Shown here: piece by piece, positions 38,154 to 48,540 of the stretch
Layout of the letters: every line of letters starts with the position of its first letter
How positions within the stretch are numbered: position 1 is the first letter of the stretch
Source: Phoebastria nigripes
Taxonomy: Eukaryota; Chordata; Aves; Procellariiformes; Diomedeidae
Assembly (NCBI GenBank): GCA_035582835.1
Contig: JAYKAV010003066.1
Span: forward strand, 1,484,122 to 1,548,121
Length of the DNA: 64,000 bases
Reading direction: 5' to 3'
Notes under the pieces: generated by a model
Told to the model about the DNA's origin: nothing
Database searches by the model: none
Seen by the model: the letters and a program-made list of their open reading frames with translations, nothing else
Program-made: the position numbers and the translations under genes

Positions 38154-41113
38154 GTAGGGGAATAGGGTTTTTTTAAAAAAAAAAAGTTTAGAAAGCTGCT
38201 TCTGTAGGGACCGATGGGGCGCGCAGGGTGCTAGCAGCCAAGCCTGCAGCACGGCGGTGCTGGGACCGGTGGGACATCTGCCTGGCCTCCTCAGGCAACT
38301 CTGCCCAGGGACCCCCTGCACTCCATTTGTTTCTTTCAACTGGTTTCTTGTATAAGAAAATGAAAGCCCTTGAGCTCAGGCAGCCTAGTGGGGACAGGCT
38401 GACGAGGCTGAATTTCCTTTATTAAGTGGGGTGTCCCCTCATGTAATGTGCTGAAGGACATTGACTTCTCCCAACTTGTAAATCCTCCTCCCTGTGGAGG
38501 CAGAGCCTGCTCGGTGGCCCTGCAATGTCCCACACACCAGCCGTGCTGCAGGACTGGGTGGGCGTAAAGCTTCCCCTTGGGGCAAGCCCCCTGTTAGCAT
38601 CTTTGGGAAATTGCTCCCGTTTTGTCTAAAGGAGAAGCCAGTGAGATAGCTCGTGCCATGAACAGCAAGGTTGGTATAAAGCCAGTGAAACTCAACAAGC
38701 AGAGCTGGCTACACACTTTCTGAGAACATTTTTCTGTCTAAAAAGCATACATTTCATCTGCATTGAAATGTTCTGCAAGAACAACTCAATTTCAGAAAAA
38801 ATCTAATGGAAATGTGTCTTTTAATGTTCCTGACTGAATCAGANGTTCCAGTGTTTTAAAATGCCATTCAGCTTCAAAATATATATTGCATCATACCATA
38901 TACCAATTAGCAGTTGAAATACACTATCATCATATATCACAGTATTCCCTATTTTAAGAACATAAAGACATTAAAAAGCAGATATTTTTAAAAAAAGGTT
39001 TTGTTTTCTTAAAACCAAAATGTTTAATAAATTCCNTTTGGAATAAGAGAAAACTGAGATATTGTAATTTCCTTTGGATTTAAAATGTCACGTTTTCCCT
39101 TTCTCCTCCATCTCCCNACCTGCTTTCTGTCCTCCCCGCCCCTCCCTAGCAATTTGTGTTGACCTTCGATGGGCTTCATGGATATCANGAAACCCACAGT
39201 AAAATAAAGCATATTCCCTAATGTTAATTTATGGCACTGAATGCCATGGAGAACCTGTTCATTGTCATTTTCTGTTTTATTTCAGCTGTCTGTGGTTGTT
39301 ATAGTATCACATAAAATAATAACAGTTATGCTGGAAATGAATATGAAATAGATGATAAAAATATCCTTCACCAGGATTTTACTGACCTCCTCTTTGGAGG
39401 CTACTTATTATAGCTGAATGAATTATTTGCAGCATGTAATTTTCTCGCCGAATGTAACATCTTTTTCACTCGTGCAACGCTCCTCAGCAGAACGCAATTT
39501 CCTAGAATGTATGCTTTCTCATATTTATTTAACAAAAGATTTGTAAGCACTTTTGCTCTATAGCAAGCGAAGTGTTTGATTGCAAACACTGCAAACCCTG
39601 CGACTAGCCAGCCTCCCTGGAGCTGTGAATCTCCGNGAGAAAGTGGGCTGCTTAGTGAGAAGTAGCAGCTATGCACTAACAGAAAGTTAGCCAGAAGTTA
39701 CCTTGGAGATCTATCAGTAAATATATATTTGCTGGCGCGTTGTTTTCCTCGCTGCTTGCCCAGAGGTACAAAGGTGACTTCTCTGAGAAGCAATCTTCCA
39801 TGTCTGCTTAAGGTATTCATTGCTTGCTCGATCTAAGAAACTTAATAGGTATGGCAGGCGGTTGTGGTCTTTTTTGTTAGAGCAGCTCCTTTCCTGGGCC
39901 CTTTTGTGTTTGATGTATTTGGTGCCNTATATTAGTATACCTCCCTTATAATAACTGTCTTTGTATACTGATAGTTCTCATTTTCTTGCCTGTCCAATGT
40001 CATTCTCACATGGAGCATTTCTTTCTGCTGTATAGCTCTACTCTCAGTCCCTTGATTTTCCTTTTTTTCACCCCTCGTGTTACTGTCTGCATCCTTTTAT
40101 CCCTGAGGACTGTGTTTTCCCCAAGGGGGTTTGGTTTCTCTTCTACCGCTATTTTCTTCTTTAGCTCCTTCCACTACACGCACTGTCACCTTGTAACTGT
40201 TTTTGTGTCTTGCCTATTGTTCTCCCTGACAGTGAGTAATCTATTTTTCATCTCGGGACTTTACTGTCATGTTTTCATCAGTTTTCTCAATGCTAATTTT
40301 AGCTGTCACCTGTGCTGATGAAGGTTCCTGTTTAGCCCAGATTTTAGATCATCTGCTGATGCACTCAGTTCCTCTGCACAGTCATGAGCACTGCGTTGCT
40401 GTAGATGTGATTTGTCACTTGGAGCAATGTTCATCATTTGAATGTCTCAGTTTGCATCTGAAGATGCTGGACCTGATCTCAATTTCATGTACGCTGTTTG
40501 GTCTTTCCTCAGGTAGAGGGGTTGCATCGGCATACCGTTTATACAAACTAGTATAACCTATTCGTGTCCCACAACTCATTTAATGCTACCAGACACTTGT
40601 AATTGGATTTTACTTATAAACATATAATAAATAAGAGTTTTCCTCTGAAGAGAAACTACAAGAAGAGAACTCAAACATGGGGATCTTCTGTATCATTATG
40701 TTTTGTTGCTCTTTTGCTGGACTTTGCTTTTTCCCCTCCCCTTTGTTACGATGCGGTCAGAATATCTGTCGGTGCAATAAAAGAAAACAAAGGAAGGATA
40801 TCTGGGTTTTCCTCTCACTAGTTTTTTTCAAAATTAAAATGTCCTGTTGTTCCAGAGATGGATTGCAAGGAAATGAAGTCTGCTTTACGCTGATCTTCAT
40901 GAACAGTGCTGCAGAGCACTTCTGCCATTTACCCATTTTCATCTCCTGTAGACACAACGCTCTCCAGATAAAAGGCCAAAGATAAATCAAATATAATAAT
41001 TTTGTATGTGTAAGTATAAAACTGGAAGGGACAGGGAAACCTCTGTCTTGAGTATCCAGTGCAACAAACAAAGCTCCAACCTGTCATTCTCTTACACCAT
41101 GCNGACTTACACC

Positions 41114-42577
41114 ATTTGGGGGAGGTCCCAGAGAACTGGAGGCTTGCCAATGTGATGCCCATCTACAAGAAGGGCCAGAAGGAGGATCCGGGGAACTACA
41201 GGCCTGTCAGCCTGACCTCGGTGCCAGGGAAGATTATGGAGCGGTTCATTTTGGGGGCACTCACAAGCCATGTGCGGGACAACCAGGGGATCAGGCCCAG
41301 CCAGCACAGGTTCATGAAAGGCAGGTCCTGCTTGACCAGCCTGATCTCCTTCTATGACCAGGTGACCCGCCTAGTGGATGAGGGAAAGGCTGTGGATGTG
41401 GTCTACCTGGACTTCAGTAAAGCCTTTGACCCTGTCTCCCACAGCATTCTCCTAGAGAAGCTGGCGGCTCACGGCTTAGACAGGTGTACTCTTCGCTGGG
41501 TAAAAAACTGGCTGGACGGCTGGGCCCAGAGAATTGTGGTGAATGGAGTTAAATCCAGTTGGTGGCCGGTCACGAGCGGTGTTCCCCAGGGCTCCGTTTT
41601 GGGGCCGGTCTTGTTCAATATCTTTATCAACGATCTGGACGAGGGGATTGAGTGCTCCCTCAGTAAGTTTGCAGACGACACCAAGCTGGGCAGGTGTGTT
41701 GATCTGCTTGAGGGTAGGAAGGCTCTGCAGAGGGACCTGGACAGGCTGGATCAATGGGCTGAGGCCAACTGTATGAGATTCAACAAGGCCAAGTGCCGGG
41801 TCCTNNNNNNNNNNNNNNNNNNNNNNNNNNNNNNNNNNNNNNNNNNNNNNNNNNNNNNNNNNNNNNNNNNNNNNNNNNNNNNNNNNNNNNNNNNNNNNNN
41901 NNNNNNNNNNNNNNNNNNNNNNNNNNNNNNNNNNNNNNNNNNNNNNNNNNNNNNNNNNNNNNNNNNNNNNNNNNNNNNNNNNNNNNNNNNNNNNNNNNNN
42001 NNNNNNNNNNNNNNNNNNNNNNNNNNNNNNNNNNNNNNNNNNNNNNNNNNNNNNNNNNNNNNNNNNNNNNNNNNNNNNNNNNNNNNNNNNNNNNNNNNNN
42101 NNNNNNNNNNNNNNNNNNNNNNNNNNNNNNNNNNNNNNNNNNNNNNNNNNNNNNNNNNNNNNNNNNNNNNNNNNNNNNNNNNNNNNNNNNNNNNNNNNNN
42201 NNNNNNNNNNNNNNNNNNNNNNNNNNNNNNNNNNNNNNNNNNNNACTCCCTGAAAGGAGGTTGCAGCGAGGTGGGTGTTGGTCTCTTCTGCCAAGCAACT
42301 AGCGATAGGACGAGAGGAAATGGCCTCAAGTTGCGCCAGGGGAGGTTTAGATTGGACATTAGGAGAAATTTCTTTACTGAAAGAGTGGTTAAACATTGGA
42401 CCGGGCTGCCCAGGGAAGTGGTTGAATCACCATCCCTGGAAGTATTTAAAAGACGTGTAGATGAGGCGCTTAGGGACATGGTTTAGTGGGCATGGTGGTG
42501 TTGGGTTGACGGTTGGACTCGATGATCTTAGAGGTCTTTTCCAGTCTTAATAATTCTATGATTCTGTGATTCTATGA
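41114..42577 (+). mobile_element. CR1 LINE, 5'-truncated, reverse transcriptase to 3' end, interrupted by assembly gap
   Basis: CR1 is the dominant avian non-LTR retrotransposon; ORF2 encodes endonuclease and reverse transcriptase. This copy begins inside the RT region at [10 protein letters not shown] and carries the main RT blocks: YLDFSKAFD (first catalytic aspartate), [20 protein letters not shown], and FADDTKL with the catalytic DD near 41.67 kb. Sequence is lost to 440 n at 41805-42244 and resumes at YLKGG-like SLKGGC, ending at DMV and a TAG at 42484-42486. A 3' UTR follows, with tandem ATTCTATG/ATTCTGTG-type 8-mers at about 42553-42577. The endonuclease part is absent, so it cannot move by itself. 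The frame stays open on both sides of the gap and is in register across it. The 3' sequence differs from the copies at 28 and 59 kb, so it belongs to another CR1 subfamily. The 5' border is approximate. Confidence 0.93.
41805..42244. other. Assembly gap of 440 n inside CR1
   Basis: An uninterrupted run of n. It replaces the part of CR1 between the NKAKCRV segment and SLKGGC. The frame before and after is consistent with 148 missing or partly missing codons; the equivalent stretch of the copy at 59 kb is about 143 codons. The gap size is therefore close to the true length, with no hint of a large additional insertion. Confidence 0.99.
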
Positions 42578-42787
42578 CTGCTCCCCCTAACTACTCCTCC
42601 CAAAGTAGCCGTATGTACAGGCATAGGGGCCCATCGCTGTTCCCTCCTCTGCAGTGGCTTCAAGAAGATGAAACATCCCAGATCTGCGACTTAACATATT
42701 TTTCCTCAGTGTTTGCCAGTGATCAGCCAAATCAGTCAGTTAGCTGTAGTTTTGCTCTCTGTAACGATGGGTTCCAGCCTTGTGTCA

Positions 42788-42842
42788 GCTTTGCACCAGT
42801 TTAACTCCAGCAGCTTCAGAAGTGTTACTCCTGATGTTCACT
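42788..42842. repeat. Palindrome-related dispersed segment (copy B)
   Basis: TTTGCACCAGTTTAACTCCAG followed closely by CTTCAGAAGTGTTACTCCTG resembles the same family: ACCAGTnTAACTCC and TTACTCC cores around a CTTCA. Confidence 0.38.
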
Positions 42843-43024
42843 AGCATGGTTGCAATCAGCATGTGGCCTACAGAGTCTCATTGCATGCCCTTGGGATATA
42901 CTCATTTAACTCGGCTTTCTGATGTCTCCTTATGTGATACCCCAGTATGAGCCGGGGCTCNTGTTTTAAAAAATAACCCATCCTCCCTTGGGCTACGCGC
43001 TCTCTGGTACAAGCCGTGTGCAAG

Positions 43025-43130
43025 AGGACTCTGCTCTCAGCTATAGCAGTGCAAATCTGGAGTAATTGCATTATTGTCTGTTTGTGTAGTTACTCCAGCC
43101 TTAGACTGAGTCCAAATTCAGCCCATAGTT
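43025..43130. repeat. Palindrome-related dispersed segment (copy A)
   Basis: CTGGAGTAA (43057-43065) is inverted exactly as TTACTCCAG (43090-43098) around a 24-base loop. The flanks CTGCTCTCAG and CCAAATTCAGCCC match, in my reading, an old interspersed sequence common in turtle, crocodile and bird DNA. Related segments are at 42788, 52000 and 63930. Confidence 0.45.
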
Positions 43131-44474
43131 TTGCTTTGGTGTTGGACCACCCTTTGCATGCATGAGTTCTCATGGCCCTTTGAAGGCTGAGTCCCAGTGG
43201 TAGATGAGTCTCAAACCTGTCAAGGTAGCATCAACTGTTTCCTGTGCTTTATTGCTCATCACATTTTTAGTAACATCAACTATTATTTCCTTCATTTTCC
43301 AACACTTTCGTTCCCAGCACACAGCGGTGTTTAACAAGTGTTGTGCCAATCTTGGAGCCATCACATCCAATACTGGTTCCTGGCTGCCACAGAGCATCCC
43401 AGCCCCTTAGCACTCAATTCCAGCAGGATTTGCTGTGCACAGAGGGACTGCCCCGGCGGTAGCTGGCGATTGGGATTCTCACACCAGCTGGCAAGTGTCA
43501 TCGGCGGGCGCACCAAGCACCGCGTGGTGCCATCCTGCCATCACTGAGACCTCCCCAGTGCTCTAGATGGAGTTGTTATCTCTGCAGAATAGCAGGAGCA
43601 TCTGCTTTGTATTGCTTCGTTAATGGCCGTTAATGACTAGAGTAAAAATCAGGCTGTGAATCATGACTGTTATTGGACACAATTTTGTGCTGTTTTCTAA
43701 GCAAAAGGGTTCATTTCTCCATCAATCAAATTGCTTTTTAAGTTATTATCTTTGACTTCCTTTCTGATAATGGTTATAGACTGGTTCCACATGCCTGTCG
43801 CAAGGCTGCCCAGCCCTGATGAATAGAGAGAGACTTGAGCAAGTAGGAGAGAGCAAATAATTAGAGACTTTAGCAACAGGCATAAAAAGAGCATGAGGTA
43901 TCTTTGTCAAACTACAGTGGATACCATTGGCTTTTGAAATGAGATTTGAGGCTTGGATTCCTTTATGCTGCCTGGAAATCAATTTAGTACATGTGAAATA
44001 GTGAAGTTCAGAAAGTTGAAGTGGTATGCCAAGAGATCTGTGCCTCTTTACTATTCATGATCCTTTTGGGAACCTTTCTAGGAATTTATAAGTAGCACGG
44101 CTATCCAACTACTTTAAGGTACTAAAATAGTTCATGTTGAAGCTTTCACCAGCCCAGTGTATAGAATGATGTCGTGGGCTGCAAATTCAAAGAAACTTTC
44201 TACTAATAAAGAATATCGAAAGATGTTTTGGGATTTGCTGTAATTCCTGGAGATTTTCAACACACTTCTGAAAATGAATTGTGTAATGGAAGGCATTCTC
44301 AAGGATTTGCACTTTGCNCTCCCAAAAAGATACACATTTTGAATGTCAGCATATCTCGGGATCCGCAGCTATCTGGTTTTCTCATATATGACCACATTCG
44401 GCAGCCAGACTTGGCAGAGCCAAACTAAGATCGGTGAATGGAAATGCTTCCAGATTTCATAGCTCTGTAGAAAG

Positions 44475-44665
44475 TAAAGTTAGAAGGGATCTTCAAAGGT
44501 CATTTGTTCCCTGCCCCATCCTCGAGCAGGATCAACTCAGGATAAACCTTTCCTGCCAGGTGCCTGTCCAGCCTGCTCCAGGGTTGGAGATTGCACGGTG
44601 CCTCTAACAAAATCTAGTAGAGTGCTTCTGGGGTTTTACAGTTAAAAAGTTTTTTCTTAATTTCT
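44475..44665 (-). mobile_element. Old CR1/L3-like 3' fragment, antisense
   Basis: Read on the plus strand, this region shows the order typical of an inverted, old CR1/L3 end: a TTAGAAGGGATC block near 44480, a CTCGAGCAGGATCAACTC block near 44522, CCTGTCCAGCCTGCTCCAGG then TTGGAGATTGCAC near 44565-44600, and TTACAGTTAAAAAGTTTTTT near 44636-44655. No open frame survives and many positions have changed, so it is much older than the other three CR1 copies. Borders are approximate. It abuts the TA/CA microsatellite on its right. Confidence 0.68.
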
Positions 44666-44672
44666 TCTCTTA

Positions 44673-44712
44673 TGTGTGTATATATATATATGCAAATATA
44701 TATATACACACA
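44673..44712. repeat. TG/TA/CA microsatellite forming a perfect hairpin
   Basis: A 17-base arm (TGTGTG followed by alternating TA, 44673-44689) is exactly complementary to 44696-44712, with a six-base loop ATGCAA. Alternating TA flanked by TG/CA is prone to cruciform extrusion. More CA/TA-rich sequence continues to about 44782. Confidence 0.9.
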
Positions 44713-46645
44713 TACACTTATACATGCATTCACATACGTATGCATATACACACATAAGATTATATATGTATACATAAACATATAGTGAAAGGGTAGACCC
44801 ATCACACTTTGGGTTTTTAAAAAGTCTTTTAAGAAAATAGCTGAACAAATATAGAAAGCAGGAACAGTCATAGGAGGTTCCGGAAGCGATGCAGTCTTTT
44901 TTTTTCCTCATTTACCCCCTTTACCTAGATTCTAAATTTATGCTAATCGGTCTTTTGTAAGAGCATGTGGAAACTTTGCAGAGACGTATTACTGTCAGCT
45001 CTTTACATAGATCAAAAATGGTCCGTGCAGACAGGGCTTTGGAAGGGAATGCTATCTGTTTCTTCAGGAAATTAAATGCACAAATTCTTTTTGCATCCTT
45101 CCAGCTGTAATAAGTAGCTGAAGGACTCAGTCTGTGGCTGTTTCTCTGAGCTTTCCCCTAATGGATCATTCAGATGAATAATTCAAAGGAAACATTTAAA
45201 CTATTTCAAAGTGCACGTGTTCAAAATGCACATGTTCAAAAACTGCAAAGTACATCACATCACATCACTGTTCTGATCATTTTCTATCAACTTAAATCCA
45301 CGGTCTGAACATCCTGGATCAGGAATTTGTGGGTTTTTTCTATGTGAGAAGTATCTGCAAGAAAACAACTCCCCTCGCCTGACCAGTTAACATGGATAGC
45401 TTGCTACATGGAGGGTGATAGACCATATGTAGCTCTTATTTTCCTAGAGTGAGTGATGAAAATAAAATGAGAATGGCAGGGAACTCTGTCTCAGCTTTCT
45501 GGAGGAAGGTATTTTCTTCTTTTTTATAGATTTCTGCACAGGAACAGAGGAAGATTGGATGCCATGAGAGAATGAATGGCATCTCAGCAAACTTCACTTC
45601 GCAGCTTCTCTCAGCCCACTCCTTTCCTCTGGCCGTAGGAGATCTGAGCTTGCAGGCCGTGCCCTGCGGGGAGGGCTGCCTTCCACAGCCTTTGTAGCAA
45701 GCGGTGCTGGCTCAAGGCCGGGTTTAGTATGACAACCCCAGCAGACAGACATGGTAGCAGAAATCCATTGATGAGTTGAGCAGCTCAAACTGGGAGAACT
45801 CAGGGTTTAGTTCTAGTCACCTAGACCTAGAAGATACCTCCTGGTATGTTCTAGATTTTAACTCTATCAAGAGAAACTTTAAGCAGTATGAATCTTATCT
45901 GCACTTTGCTTAATATCCTGTTTTATCATCAGCTGAAATTTTTGTAAGATCCCTTAGATTAAATATAATATTAAAATGCCATTGGTTTTAGAAAACAAAC
46001 TTGTATCTAAACTGAAGCTGATCCAACAGTTGAATGCAACTTGTTTTTTATTATGTTATCCTTGGCTTTTTACCTGCTTTGCACTTTTCCCTTCTAATAT
46101 TTTTTCAAAAAGGAAAACTGACATTCAGTGCACCAGCAGTGTAGGCTAGTTGCTGAGCACCTTGTGCTATACCTTACGCTTCTTGCTGGAAGTGTTTCCA
46201 GGACTACCTGTGCTCCACTGGTGCTTCCCTTTGAATTGTCTTCTGGAGCAGCCAAACACCACAATGGGCTCTTGGATGCACAGGGGCAGCTTCACGCTAG
46301 AGAGTTTTCGCCTTTGGGTTAGAGGTGACCTCCTGGGTCAAACGTTCTCCCTGTCCCTGCAATGAAGCCAGGAGTTACCTATTCCCACCCGCTGTGCCCA
46401 GGCCCTTGGAGCTGCTGGCAGCCNGCATGAGCTGCACCGGTCTGCAGGGTGCTTCAATGCACTTTGGATGGGATGCCTGGGGTGGGATGCTGGGCCAGGG
46501 ATGCTGCTGGCCCAGGATTCAGGGAACATTTTTACCTGGCTTATGGCCTCCTCTGTGTACTCTCTTCTGTCATGTGGGCAACTAAGAACTGGCACCTTTC
46601 TACTGAAAAAATCTGATTATGTATTTTGTGTATCTCTGATTTTAG

Positions 46646-46741
46646 GATGAAATTTTGACAGTCATCAGGAGGGTAGATGACAACTGGGCAGAAGGAATGC
46701 TGGGTGACAAGATTGGCATTTTCCCTATCCTCTACGTTGAG
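46646..46741 (+). CDS. SH3RF3: SH3RF3 internal exon: C-terminal half of second SH3 domain
   Basis: These 32 codons complete the SH3 domain begun in the exon ending at 38153. Visible parts are [10 protein letters not shown] (1-10), the ligand-binding tryptophan W14 in DDNWAEGM, and the GIFPILYVE segment (24-32) carrying the conserved proline and tyrosine of the SH3 pocket. The exon follows a TTTTAG acceptor (AG at 46644-46645) and ends GAG|GTAAGT, a near-perfect donor. Length 96 bases, phase 0 at both ends, so the frame joins directly to the previous exon. It is far too short to stand out as an open frame and was found by homology and splice signals. [13 protein letters not shown] matches SH3RF3 rather than SH3RF1, which from memory has [13 protein letters not shown]. 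The next coding exon, which should begin shortly after YVE, was not seen up to 64000. Confidence 0.93.
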
Positions 46742-46747
46742 GTAAGT
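46742..46747 (+). other. SH3RF3: Splice donor GTAAGT
   Basis: A consensus donor directly after the GAG codon ending the second SH3 domain. Confidence 0.92.
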
Positions 46748-48432
46748 TCACAACAGGTGGTGGTGGGTGCTGGTCTTGACGTCTTGTGGGTTTTTTTGTG
46801 CCCACAAGGGCAGGATAACCTTGAAAATTCTTAAATGAGAAGGACAAATTACACCAGAATAACTGAAAAGGGAATTTTTTGGTTGCTGTCCCCTAAGGCA
46901 CTGTGAGGATACACTCAATTCAATTTAAAGTGGCCAGCAAAATGTATGCCCTGAACTACTGTTGAAGGCTTCCCCTGTAGCATTTCTGGTGTAATCTCCA
47001 CAATATGTAGAGAAAATAGGGGAGGGTGATTGCAGTCAGGGATCTTGCACACACCAGAGGAGAGGCGGGTGCTGCTGGCAGGTGGGGAGCAGCAGTGCAG
47101 GCCCAGCCATGCCCTGAAACCACAGAGCTTCAGAGGGGTGCTGTGGTTGTCCCCTGCCCCAGCAGGAGCTCAGGCAGCTCCACCTGTGTGCCCAAGGTCC
47201 CTTATTCCCTGTGTGATGGACCTGTCCTTGTCCTGAGCACTTTCCTGCAGTCATTTCCACGGAAGGCGTATTTCAGAGTAAACGCTGAGACTTCACATCC
47301 TCTGAGCAGACCCGTTGTGCCACCTCTTCCCACTGCTGCGCCCTCCTGCTGGTGCCTGTCCAGCTGGATGCCGCCTGGGAGAAGAGCTGCAGCAAGCAAT
47401 GGTGGCCTGTGGTGGCCCCGCTGGAGATGCTCTGTTCTCCGAGTGCCAGGCAATGCCTTTGGAGAGCTTTCCTCCTTCACAGNTGAACCAGGGGTGGAAG
47501 GAACAGATGGGCACCACACACGTATGTATTTTTTTCAAGGTGGTACCACTCTGCACCCGGTACTGGGAGCGGTATCGTCCTGACTCTGCTTCCAGGCGTA
47601 GGCTGGTGCGCTCTCCGGAGTGAAGCGTCTCTTGTGCCCACAGCGGAGCCCACCCCACTGTGTGTGGCTCTGATGCCTGCCTCTGAAATTACTTCTCCAG
47701 ATTTCTTAGTTAATGATTTGAGACAAAATAGAGATAATTAGTGCCTGACTACCTAATTATTAGCTCTGACAATGACCAATTTGGAATAAACCATCATTAA
47801 TATACATTGCGTTCCCACAGTTGACAAGAACAATAATACTAAAACCAGAATGTGTAGGAGCCNTTATTGGGAAACCAGCTGCCTTGCATAAGTTAATGAC
47901 TAGTTTTCCTCTATTCTGAACATGTAAGACATTTTCAGTTTGCTGTGATTAAATGAGAAAGCTGGGTTTCTCCCAGATTTCATCCTTTTTCCCTTCTTTT
48001 TCTTGTCCCGGGGGAGTGTGATGTTACTGTCCTGAACTTTGCTGCAGAAAGAGTGAATTGGGGACCTCTGCGCAGCCAGCCACCGTTGCACCCCACCACC
48101 CTTTCTCAGCTCTAGTTTTGCCTGCAGGCTGTAAGAGCTTGCACTGCCTACGCACCATATAGCGTCCTGATCCACCTCCCACCCCTATGTATCTGTTCTC
48201 CTTAATTACTGCTCTCATAGGGTGAAGGGCTCGGAGCCTCAGAGGAACAGCCCCATTGGGAACACATGCAATGTTGTCTCACTGAAGTTCTTCAAGCACC
48301 AGCGCATCCAGGGCAGCCATGGAGGAGGAAGAGGTAGTGCTGTGCAGAGTCAGAACAGCAATGCTGGAAGTTTCTAAAGAGATGAAAACAGCCAGGCAGC
48401 CAGCACCAGGGGAGAAGGCGGCACGTAGGAAT

Positions 48433-48540
48433 ATGTGTGTGCATACACATTCATACACAGACACACATGTATATAAAATAAATACAACTATATACACTTA
48501 TGCATATATTTGTGTATATATGCACACACATGTATTTTAT
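48433..48540. repeat. Imperfect CA/TA-rich microsatellite tract
   Basis: Interrupted runs of TGTGTGCATACACA, ACACACATGTATATA, TATATACAC and GCACACACATG. A degenerate purine-pyrimidine alternating tract without coding content. Confidence 0.8.

Larger units (their letters stand above)
38154..46645 (+). other. SH3RF3: SH3RF3 intron between the two SH3-encoding exons
   Basis: This is an 8492-base phase-0 intron with GTAGGG donor and TTTTAG acceptor. It splits the second SH3 domain between its RT loop and the following strand. It contains a long same-strand CR1 (about 41.1-42.6 kb) with a 440-base gap, an old antisense CR1/L3-like fragment (about 44.48-44.66 kb), a TA/CA microsatellite hairpin (44.67-44.71 kb) and two short palindrome-related segments (42.8 and 43.0 kb). 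I saw no further exon in it. Confidence 0.88.

Noticed and set aside
44614..44911. Open frames rich in tyrosine, isoleucine and valine on the minus strand.
   Set aside because: They are translations of the TA/CA microsatellite.
47026..47658. Overlapping open frames of 185, 121, 105 and 102 codons.
   Set aside because: All frames on both strands are open over the same GC-rich stretch, with no recognisable motif and no splice signals matching SH3RF3.
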